From: Candidatus Poseidonia sp.
GTDB lineage: Archaea; Thermoplasmatota; Poseidoniia; Poseidoniales; Poseidoniaceae
NCBI GenBank assembly: GCA_016778305.1
Contig: JADHPT010000003.1
Span: 1-64,000 of the forward strand
Direction of reading: 5' to 3'
DNA: 64,000 bases
Positions 57,410-64,000 of the stretch are shown here, piece by piece. Under the pieces are notes generated by a model. The model made no database searches, was not told the origin of the DNA, and worked only from the letters and a program-made list of their open reading frames with translations. Both the position numbers and the translations under genes were made by a program. The number at the start of each line of letters is the position of its first letter. Positions within the stretch are counted from its first letter, which is position 1.

Positions 57410-59914
57410 GTGGATGGGATTCCGATGGGGATGAGCGAAAGCCATAACGGAGAGGCAGGAAACACTGCGCTCAAAGAGCAAGAGAGTACCGACAAGGTGA
57501 CCCTTGCTTCGCTTCGATCCCAGTTTACATCTGCAGATTCTACGAGCATTGACGAGGTCATGGGAACGCAAGCACGATTCCGGCAGGAAGAGCGCTTGAG
57601 GGCTGATCTGCGTCGGGAACGACGTTTGAGGCAGCAAGCCATCACGGAGCGTGTGACGGCTATGAAGGCCAACATCGCCAAGGATTTGGCAACCCAACAC
57701 GAATTGACACTGGACGCACTTGAATCTGAGTTGCGAAGCAATATGGAAGCGGAGCTCGAAACCCTTGAGCGCGAGGCACTGTCTCAGGAAGAATCGCGAG
57801 TTCGTCAAGAATTGGATCTTCGTCTTCAACGAGAGATTGACGCGCTGCGAGATCAACATGATGTTGAGCAAAGCAAGCAACTCGAAGACCGAAAGAACGA
57901 GATGAAAGCTTCCATCGAAACACAATTGCATCAAGAATTTGAACGTCGCCTCTCCGTCCAAAAGGAGCGTTTGCGACTTGAATACAATCAAGCACTTCAA
58001 CACCGACTTCGAGACATTGAAGCCAATCTCGAAGAGGAAATGGAACTTCGATTTGTTGACATGGAACAACGCGAAATCGCCCGTCTTGAAGACGGGCATG
58101 AAGCCTTGCTTTCCGAACGTGAAGAACAATTGCGACGCGGCATCCGCACGCGACTGGAGCAACAATTGCGACAACGACTCAAGCAACGTGAAGCACGGTT
58201 GAAGGTAGAATTCGAACGTCGTAGCCTCCGTCTGGAAGAAGACATTGCCCAACAACTTCAAACCGACATTGAAGGTCAACTCCGCAAGGAAACTGACGAA
58301 CTCGAAGAACGCATGCGTGAAGATGTGGAATTGGCTATTGCCAAGCGACGTGATGATTTGCGAACCGAGATCGAATCTCAACTCTCTGAGGCGCAATCCG
58401 AGAAACTTGCAGAGCGAAAAGCACGACTCAAAGCCAAATATGACCTTACATTCAGCAAAGCTGTCGACGACATATCACGCAGCCTCCATGCTGAAATTGA
58501 AGTTGAACTTGAACACCGGATGGACCATGAATACAGCACCTACCGACATGCTCGTGAGGCTGAAATTCAGAACCGTCTCTCCCGCTACCGATATGAACGA
58601 GAAGCAGAATTACGAGAAGAGCTTGAACTTCAATACGGTGTAAATAAGCAGGAGTGGACCGAACGTCTTGATCTAGAATTCCAATCCCGTGAAGCCGCTG
58701 CTCGCAAGGCTATCATGTCTGAAGTTGATGCGCAATTGCGCAACGAACGCTTGACTCATGAGACCGATCTTGATCTTCTCAAGGAGGAAACTTCTCTGGA
58801 ATTGGAAGTGGAAATGGAAGAACGTCTCCGCGATTTCAAAACCAGGAAAGAAGACGAAGTGGCTACACAACTCGAGCGCCAACTCGACAAGCGAGAAGAG
58901 ATCATGCGCAACAAAGCGCTCATCGATGTTCGTAAGCGTGAAGCGCAAATACGCGCTGAAATTGAGGCACAACTGGGTCTCAAGCGTGCTGAAATCCGAG
59001 ATCGCCTTCAGGGCCTCTCGGAGAAAATGGACTCCTTCAAGGAAATGGCTGAAGAAAAGATGCGTGAATCCGTTACGCAGCAAATCCAAGGCGAAATTGA
59101 CGTGGATGAAGAAGAACTCAGAACCCGAGAGCGTGAGTTCAGTTCTCTTCAATCCACGGATACACGAGCTGAAAAGCGACAGAAGTGGATGCAATCAATC
59201 ACGGGACAAGCCCCTGCAGCATTCGGTGCAGGCGCCATGGACCCGAGTGCACTTGGGGCCCGTCCTGATGGATTGGGTGCTGCTGCTGGTCGCCCGTTGC
59301 GCGGCCTTATGGGTCAGCAAAACGAGCCTGAAGAACGACTTGGCCTCGGTACTATGCGTGCCCCGATGACGAGCGCAAAGCCATTGGCTACCCAACAACC
59401 TGCAGCCATCCAACCACGTGCTGTCCGACAGCCTATTGGCCAAGCAACCATGCCTCAGCCTGTTCGAAACGTCCGCCAGCCCATCGCTCAAGAGCCTCAA
59501 TTCGTCCCACAGGAAGAGGTAGTGGCAGAAGAAATCCACCCCACAGAGGAGGTCGGAGTTGAGGAGATCTCAGAGCCTGTAATTGAAGAAGAAGTCGTAT
59601 CTCAACCAGAGTTGGTTGAAGAAGTGATGGAGACTGTCGAGCCTTTGGCACCTGAACCAGAGACTACGGACATTCCCACCACCTTACTGCGCCCGATTGC
59701 AGGCGTTCTTCAACCACTTGAAGAAGAAGCCGAAGAGCCTACTGCCAGGATCACTCCTGTTGGACCTACGTTGATGCCAGGGCCGCCCATCAGCAGCAAT
59801 GTAAAACCAAAAACCGCTGCATTGCGTCCAGTCAGAGGGACATTAACCCCGGTCGAAAAGGCTCCTGTAAGAACATTGCAACCTCAAGAAGAAGAGGATG
59901 AAAGTCAAAATTGA
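57410..59914 (+). CDS. Long coiled-coil protein with Pro-rich C-terminal motifs, unknown
   Basis: 834 residues if the GTG at 57410 is used; ATGs at 57425 and 57431 are alternatives. Residues about 50-580 are one almost uninterrupted coiled coil, extremely rich in Glu, Arg, Leu and Gln, with no globular breaks. The C-terminal 250 residues are disordered, Pro/Gln/Glu-rich. They hold three related short segments, RPLRGLMGQ (about 628), RPIAGVLQP (about 761) and RPVRGTLTP (about 806), possible partner-binding motifs. No membrane helix or signal. The next gene starts about 63 nt downstream and may be linked. It could be structural or cytoskeletal; no family recognised. Confidence 0.6.
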   Translation: MDGIPMGMSESHNGEAGNTALKEQESTDKVTLASLRSQFTSADSTSIDEVMGTQARFRQEERLRADLRRERRLRQQAITERVTAMKANIAKDLATQHELTLDALESELRSNMEAELETLEREALSQEESRVRQELDLRLQREIDALRDQHDVEQSKQLEDRKNEMKASIETQLHQEFERRLSVQKERLRLEYNQALQHRLRDIEANLEEEMELRFVDMEQREIARLEDGHEALLSEREEQLRRGIRTRLEQQLRQRLKQREARLKVEFERRSLRLEEDIAQQLQTDIEGQLRKETDELEERMREDVELAIAKRRDDLRTEIESQLSEAQSEKLAERKARLKAKYDLTFSKAVDDISRSLHAEIEVELEHRMDHEYSTYRHAREAEIQNRLSRYRYEREAELREELELQYGVNKQEWTERLDLEFQSREAAARKAIMSEVDAQLRNERLTHETDLDLLKEETSLELEVEMEERLRDFKTRKEDEVATQLERQLDKREEIMRNKALIDVRKREAQIRAEIEAQLGLKRAEIRDRLQGLSEKMDSFKEMAEEKMRESVTQQIQGEIDVDEEELRTREREFSSLQSTDTRAEKRQKWMQSITGQAPAAFGAGAMDPSALGARPDGLGAAAGRPLRGLMGQQNEPEERLGLGTMRAPMTSAKPLATQQPAAIQPRAVRQPIGQATMPQPVRNVRQPIAQEPQFVPQEEVVAEEIHPTEEVGVEEISEPVIEEEVVSQPELVEEVMETVEPLAPEPETTDIPTTLLRPIAGVLQPLEEEAEEPTARITPVGPTLMPGPPISSNVKPKTAALRPVRGTLTPVEKAPVRTLQPQEEEDESQN

Positions 59915-59946
59915 GGCTTCAGCTCTCTTCACAACCGTGCGCGTGG

Positions 59947-59957
59947 TTCATATCTTA
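59947..59957 (+). promoter_or_regulatory. TATA-like box of the calcium-repeat surface protein
   Basis: TTCATATCTTA about 25 nt upstream of the ATG at 59977; supports a leaderless message beginning at that ATG. Confidence 0.4.
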
Positions 59958-59976
59958 CGTGCCCGTCCGAATTCCT

Positions 59977-62400
59977 ATGAAGCGTTCTCTAGCCCTCATG
60001 CTGGTTTCCCTTCTTTGCCTCCAAGCCACATCAATTGGCATGGTGCAAGGCTCTCTTTCACTCCTCACCGATGGCGGGCAAACCGATGAATTGGACCGTC
60101 CCTTGGTGCTCTGGTCGGTCTTGAATGACGGCAAGGTTCTCACCGTTGACAACACGGGTAATGTCAGTGTGAACGCCCTCACTCAAGGCATATTGTCTGC
60201 GCAATCAACGGTCTTCCTGGACGTGGATGTGAACAACGCCCGCATTGACGACGCACAGGAACTCGTCACGGTAGCCCACGATACGGGTGTGCTGGTGGTT
60301 CAGATGAGTACCCAGACTCTTTTCAGAAACATCACTACCCCAGACCCGGTTGACGATGCGGCATGGGACCCACAAGGCGAATTATGGCTGGTGTATTATG
60401 CGGGGAAGCGCCGTGCTGATGAATACAATTCAGAAGGCCCCACGGGGGCTCAAACATCAACCTTCGGCTCAGGCATATCAGCATTTGAAGTCCTTGATGA
60501 TGGCCGTCTTGCCATCGCTTCTTACGATACCAAAATTTACATCGAAGACAATGCAGGTAACCCGCTTACAACATTGACTGATTCAAACAGCATTGTCTCA
60601 AAACTCAAAGCAACTTCAAGTGACACCTTGCTGGCAGGTACGAACGGTGGAACTGCGCTCAAGTACAACAGTGACACATGGGCCTCCCAATCGGTGAACC
60701 TGCCCCACACCAAACAAACAACGTATCTGCAATCACACGGAAACGATATGTTCGTGGTTGGAGCAAAACAAGGCAAAGTTTCCTTCATCAACGCCACCTC
60801 ATTCACTGAAGAACGTACCTTTACCGCTTCAGGAGATATTATTGGAATTCTACCAGAGTTCACGGGTCAGTTTTACGCAGTAGGCATAACGCCCACAGAG
60901 ACCAAAGTGAGATACTTTGACCTCGATAGCGATGGTGATGGCGTCAATGACCTCGCAGATGCCTTTCCCCTCGATGTCACTCAAAGTTCTGATATAGATG
61001 GTGACGGTTACGGAGACAATCAGGATGGACTTAACCCCGACGCCTTCAAATTTGATGAAACCCAATGGGCTGACCAAGACGGAGACGGTTATGGTGACAA
61101 TCCTGTAGGAAATGACTCCGACCTTTTCCCAACCAATGAGGACCAATGGCAAGACGCTGATGGAGACGGTTACGGCGACAACAGAGATGGACAAGACGGG
61201 GATCAATTTCCAAGCGAATCAACGCAATGGGCTGACCAAGACCTGGACGGATACGGGGACAATCCACTTGGGTTCAAGCCCGACGGATGCCCAACCGTGA
61301 ATGCTTTCTCCACGAATGACCGCTATGGCTGCCCAGATTCAGACCTCGATGGCTTCTCCGACCCAGACGAAAACTGGACGATTGAAGATGGAGCTGATGC
61401 TTTGCCGAAGGTGGGCTCACAATGGATTGATGGAGATGGGGACGGTTACGGCGATGCATCTGACGGTGAACAACCCGATGCATGCCCGTGGGAATTTGGC
61501 CGCTCTACAAAGGCTGTTTCAATCAGTGTGAGCGTCACGAAAGGTTATCTGGAAATCCAATCCTTCGGCTGTCTTGACGAAGATGGCGACGGCTGGGTTG
61601 ACCGAACTGAATCTCCGCTGATGGATATTGATCCAACAGAGCACTTTGATGGTGATGGCGATGGTGTCGGTTCAAATTCTGATTATGATGATTCCCGTGG
61701 CAATATCCAAACAGAACAGGATCACTGCCTCAACGATAAGAACGACACCTCTGAAGCCTGCATGGGTTGGAACGACCCCGCATATCAAGCCTACCAGGCA
61801 ACCTTGGGCAACGAAACTGGACTGGCTTTCAACGCTTGGAACACATCAAAGGATGACAAGGCTGGCGGCCAAACAGCCCTCTCCGTTGACGAAGACACAT
61901 TGAATCAAGTCATTATGGTCGGAATCATCGCCTTTGTTGCTTTGACGGGCGTGATTCTCGCTGCAGCTTACATTATCAACAAAAGAAAGGTATCGAAGAC
62001 CACCAAAGAATACGGAGGCGTGGACCCCTCACTCTCCTCAAGCGCCTCTCGTGAAGCCTTGGAGGGACGGGGTGGTCTTTCTGCAGGCGGCGGAATCGTC
62101 TCGGACTCTTCTTGGGATGATGATGTTGAGCAACTAAACTTCGAAGTAGAACCTGATGGTTTTGCAGATTTGGACATCAAGGAAGATGGACCAGTGGGCG
62201 AGGTTGAAGCCATTACCTACGAGGAGGAAAGTATCGAAGCAATTGCTGGCATGCCCGTCCCTCAATCTGCTGAAGAAGCGACACAAAGCCCTCCAGATGA
62301 AGCTCCGCCACTCCCTGATGGCGGTTTGCCAGATGGTTGGACGATGGACCAATGGCGATGGTATGGAAAAGAATGGCTGGCAAAGTACGGTAAGAACTAG
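59977..62400 (+). CDS. Surface protein: beta-propeller-like region, thrombospondin type 3-like calcium repeats, membrane helix, cytoplasmic tail
   Basis: 807 residues from MKRSLALMLVSLLCLQATSI, a signal peptide. About 30-310 is beta-rich with WD/propeller-like blades (VLWSVLNDGKVLTVDNTG, DGRLAIASYDTKIYIED, DMFVVGAKQGKVSF). About 315-550 contains eight DxDxDGxxD calcium loops spaced near 30 residues (DSDGDGVND, DIDGDGYGD, DQDGDGYGD, DADGDGYGD and others). One membrane helix lies near 645-669 (VIMVGIIAFVALTGVILAAA). The acidic tail ends LPDGWTMDQWRWYGKEWLA. The frame opens at 59911, but the signal peptide and TATA-like box fix the start at 59977. Likely an envelope sensor or adhesin. Confidence 0.75.
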   Translation: MKRSLALMLVSLLCLQATSIGMVQGSLSLLTDGGQTDELDRPLVLWSVLNDGKVLTVDNTGNVSVNALTQGILSAQSTVFLDVDVNNARIDDAQELVTVAHDTGVLVVQMSTQTLFRNITTPDPVDDAAWDPQGELWLVYYAGKRRADEYNSEGPTGAQTSTFGSGISAFEVLDDGRLAIASYDTKIYIEDNAGNPLTTLTDSNSIVSKLKATSSDTLLAGTNGGTALKYNSDTWASQSVNLPHTKQTTYLQSHGNDMFVVGAKQGKVSFINATSFTEERTFTASGDIIGILPEFTGQFYAVGITPTETKVRYFDLDSDGDGVNDLADAFPLDVTQSSDIDGDGYGDNQDGLNPDAFKFDETQWADQDGDGYGDNPVGNDSDLFPTNEDQWQDADGDGYGDNRDGQDGDQFPSESTQWADQDLDGYGDNPLGFKPDGCPTVNAFSTNDRYGCPDSDLDGFSDPDENWTIEDGADALPKVGSQWIDGDGDGYGDASDGEQPDACPWEFGRSTKAVSISVSVTKGYLEIQSFGCLDEDGDGWVDRTESPLMDIDPTEHFDGDGDGVGSNSDYDDSRGNIQTEQDHCLNDKNDTSEACMGWNDPAYQAYQATLGNETGLAFNAWNTSKDDKAGGQTALSVDEDTLNQVIMVGIIAFVALTGVILAAAYIINKRKVSKTTKEYGGVDPSLSSSASREALEGRGGLSAGGGIVSDSSWDDDVEQLNFEVEPDGFADLDIKEDGPVGEVEAITYEEESIEAIAGMPVPQSAEEATQSPPDEAPPLPDGGLPDGWTMDQWRWYGKEWLAKYGKN

Positions 62401-62660
62401 AGCCAAACGATTGGGAGGCTTTCTTTGAGCGAGCCCAATTCTGTTCCTGAATAAAGTGGCTTACCCTCAACTTTGAAGGTATTCATGACCAACCAAAGAA
62501 AACCATTCCAGGCCGTCGAATCTGCGAAAATCTCAACCTTTCCGTAAACGGCGGCCATGATGAGTTTAGCTTCGTCTGAATCCTCTCCACACAGACCTTT
62601 GACCAGATCTTTCGCCGTGAAGCGATAGCCAGGTGGTCGCCATTCCATCATAGACTTCAC
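62397..62660 (-). CDS. Small protein coupled to a ribbon-helix-helix gene, unknown
   Basis: Up to 87 residues. The GTG start (62658-62660) overlaps the stop of the upstream gene (GTGA), a strong sign of coupled translation; two in-frame ATGs follow at 62651 and 62648. Sequence: EWRPPGYRFTAKDLVKGLCG, an acidic helix, AAVYGKVEIFADSTAWNGFL and a Trp-ending C-terminus. It has no PIN-type acidic triad and no other toxin motif. Its last 4 nt overlap the end of the convergent surface-protein gene. Confidence 0.5.
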   Translation of the reverse strand: MKSMMEWRPPGYRFTAKDLVKGLCGEDSDEAKLIMAAVYGKVEIFADSTAWNGFLWLVMNTFKVEGKPLYSGTELGSLKESLPIVWL

Positions 62661-62914
62661 ACCTGGAAAGGAGCAAGATTGAGGCGCTCTGCAAGATGTT
62701 CTACATCCACATCAACGGCGATCTTCATTCGCTCACGAAGCAAATCAATTTCGCTTTTCATTTTGAGCATTTTATGAGTGCGAATCATTTCTCCCAGCAG
62801 GTCATTCACACTTTTGTGATTCCCTGTGGTCCTCAACGTGTTGAGTTGTCTTCGGATCTCATAACTCACACTTACGGAGGTCATTCCTTCGCCGGTCATG
62901 GTATCTACCCGCAT
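62657..62914 (-). CDS. Ribbon-helix-helix DNA-binding protein
   Basis: 85 residues (ATGs at 62899 and 62884 are alternative starts). TSVSVSYEIRRQLNTLR, then GNHKSVNDLLGEMIRTHK, is the strand-helix-helix pattern of RHH proteins, which bind DNA as dimers through the strand. A helical tail follows. RHH proteins of this size are either antitoxins or the DNA-binding partner of ParA-like ATPases (SegB, ParG, omega). The ParA-like gene lies 90 nt upstream on the same strand with an inverted repeat between, which favours the second option (inference). Confidence 0.65.
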   Translation of the reverse strand: MRVDTMTGEGMTSVSVSYEIRRQLNTLRTTGNHKSVNDLLGEMIRTHKMLKMKSEIDLLRERMKIAVDVDVEHLAERLNLAPFQV

Positions 62915-62944
62915 TGTCCTCGGTTTGCATGCCTACTTAATGTG

Positions 62945-62980
62945 TGCGAAGCCAAAGAGGACGGAAAGTGGCTTTTCGCA
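62945..62980. promoter_or_regulatory. Inverted repeat between the ParA-like and RHH genes
   Basis: TGCGAAGCCA (62945-62954) pairs with TGGC-TT-TTCGCA (62969-62980): 10 bp with a 2-nt bulge and a 14-nt loop. It may be a binding site for the RHH protein, a segregation site, or an mRNA hairpin after the ParA gene. Confidence 0.4.
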
Positions 62981-63004
62981 AGCACTGGCTGAGTCCCGTA
63001 ATCA

Positions 63005-63964
63005 TCAACGAATATTGCGTCCAAGACGAAGACGAGACTCTTCTGTGACTCCAAATTCACGACGCATTTCTTGGACGCGCTGATGAACTTCTTTTGATAG
63101 GGTCCAATATTCGAGGCTTCCTGCACCTGCACCTGAATTCGTAGGTTTGTTGAGAATAACGGTGGGCGCTCCACTCCATGGAGCTTCGGCAACCTTCGCC
63201 AATCGTCGGACGGTTGTATTGAACAATTTATTTGGCATCTTCTTATTCACTTGGTCGCAGACATAGGTGCTCAATTTCGAGCGACCGTCGACCATGGTCA
63301 TCACAATGCCGAAGATTTTCAAATTCCTGTTGATTCGACGCTGAATCATTTTGATGGAATTCATGAGCATGCTGAATCCCTCAAGGGCGTAATATTCTGC
63401 TTGAACGGGCACGAGTACCCAATTGGCAGCGCACATAGCGTTGATCGAGAGGAGGCCGAGTGAAGGAGGCGTATCGATGATGATATAGTCAAATTCATCC
63501 ATCACGGGGAGGAGGGCTTCCTGCAATCGTGTTTCGCGACCTATTTTGTGGCTCAATTCAATCTCGGCACCCGAAAGATGGATGTCGCTGGGTAGGAGCC
63601 AGAGATGACCAGCATTGATGGAATCAGGTACTTTCTTTCCACCATTACGATTGCTCCAGGCGTCTCGCATGGCCCGCGTGATAACGTCAGGAGGAATCAG
63701 ATACTCATCCATCAGAGGTAATTCCTCGCCAGAATCATTTGCCAATAGGTCATATACCGTCTTTTTGATCTTCTTTTTCTCTAATCCAAAGGATGTTGCA
63801 CAATTGCCTTGTGGGTCAAGGTCAACAAGAAGCACTTTTGCAGGAGGGAGTCCTTGGCGACGGGAGCCTTTAGCGAGGGCGGCTGCAATGTTGACTGCAG
63901 TTGTGGTTTTTGCACAACCCCCTTTCTGGTTGGCAACCGCCATGACCATCTTGTAGGGATTCAT
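63005..63964 (-). CDS. ParA/Soj-type AAA ATPase
   Basis: 319 residues. The deviant Walker A ANQKGGCAKTTTAVNIAAAL holds the signature Lys before GG and the catalytic Lys (an Ala replaces the usual Gly before it, as in some ParA proteins). The A' motif LLVDLDPQGNCATSFGL, Walker B YIIIDTPPSLG and VPVQAEYYALEG are typical of Soj/ParA. There is no N-terminal helix-turn-helix. Such ATPases segregate chromosomes or plasmids or position protein clusters with a DNA-binding partner; the RHH gene next door is the candidate. GGAGG precedes the ATG at 63964. Confidence 0.92.
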   Translation of the reverse strand: MNPYKMVMAVANQKGGCAKTTTAVNIAAALAKGSRRQGLPPAKVLLVDLDPQGNCATSFGLEKKKIKKTVYDLLANDSGEELPLMDEYLIPPDVITRAMRDAWSNRNGGKKVPDSINAGHLWLLPSDIHLSGAEIELSHKIGRETRLQEALLPVMDEFDYIIIDTPPSLGLLSINAMCAANWVLVPVQAEYYALEGFSMLMNSIKMIQRRINRNLKIFGIVMTMVDGRSKLSTYVCDQVNKKMPNKLFNTTVRRLAKVAEAPWSGAPTVILNKPTNSGAGAGSLEYWTLSKEVHQRVQEMRREFGVTEESRLRLGRNIR

Positions 63965-64000
63965 TGCAAGGACCTCCGGCAATTACGATGAGGAGCGACC

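Noticed and set aside
57386-58396. 336-residue antisense frame over the long coiled-coil gene
   Set aside because: Phe/Leu/Ser-rich product typical of the antisense of Glu/Lys/Arg codons; not a membrane protein by helix spacing.
62397-62914. Classical VapBC toxin-antitoxin pair
   Set aside because: The RHH gene could be an antitoxin, but the second product is too short for a PIN toxin and lacks its conserved acidic residues; kept only as an alternative.

Overview
The window looks like chromosome from a marine planktonic archaeon of the Thermoplasmatota, most likely a Poseidoniales (Marine Group II) type. The evidence is a VAT-type CDC48 ATPase, aspartate carbamoyltransferase with a zinc regulatory chain (PyrB-PyrI), an Ncs6/TtuA tRNA thiolase, a two-subunit 2-oxoacid:ferredoxin oxidoreductase, a Gar1-like protein, TATA-like boxes 25-30 nt before many start codons, and very large secreted proteins with VCBS/FG-GAP-like or thrombospondin-type calcium repeats. 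The lineage is inferred from gene content; no rRNA is present to settle it. I saw no rRNA, tRNA, CRISPR array, insertion sequence or prophage. Genes are tightly packed, and only 12181-12510 is a gene-free stretch longer than 300 nt.

Layout. 1-2.8 kb (minus): hemerythrin-like protein, CobB-type sirtuin, AcoX-type NAD-kinase-like protein. 2.9-9.6 kb: small acidic protein, threonyl-tRNA synthetase, and two unknown membrane proteins whose stop codons abut. 9.7-12.2 kb: pyrB-pyrI, then the tRNA thiolase on the minus strand. 12.5-16.3 kb: roadblock-like protein, a roadblock/coiled-coil protein and a two-helix membrane protein. 16.3-23.0 kb (minus): CDC48, PRC-barrel, DUF4350-like, DUF58 and a multi-spanning membrane protein. 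23.2-28.4 kb: aldehyde dehydrogenase and a three-gene succinate dehydrogenase operon. 28.5-33.4 kb: an ABC exporter pair and a secreted protein. 33.4-35.5 kb: a Gar1-like protein with two RanBP2-type zinc fingers and an RGG tail, then a TPR membrane protein. 35.5-48.2 kb (minus): adenosylhomocysteinase, a surface protein of about 2,226 residues, an unknown 225-residue protein, aconitase, and a membrane-anchored cyclophilin. 48.3-52.1 kb: korA-korB and a DUF2135 protein. 52.1-53.6 kb (minus): ROK sugar kinase and a HAD phosphatase. 53.6-57.3 kb: P1B metal ATPase, winged-helix regulator, triple zinc ribbon. 57.4-62.4 kb: a long coiled-coil protein and a calcium-repeat surface protein. 62.4-64 kb (minus): a ParA ATPase, a ribbon-helix-helix protein and an unknown small protein.

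Functionally the window combines respiratory carbon metabolism (aconitase, 2-oxoacid oxidoreductase, succinate dehydrogenase), pyrimidine and methyl-cycle enzymes, RNA and protein maintenance, and a large cell-envelope investment. The most unusual items are the Gar1-zinc-finger-RGG protein, the roadblock/coiled-coil module, the ParA-RHH pair with an inverted repeat between the genes, and perfect or near-perfect palindromes in front of aconitase, korA, sdhC and the metal ATPase. All function calls come from reading motifs by eye, without database searches.
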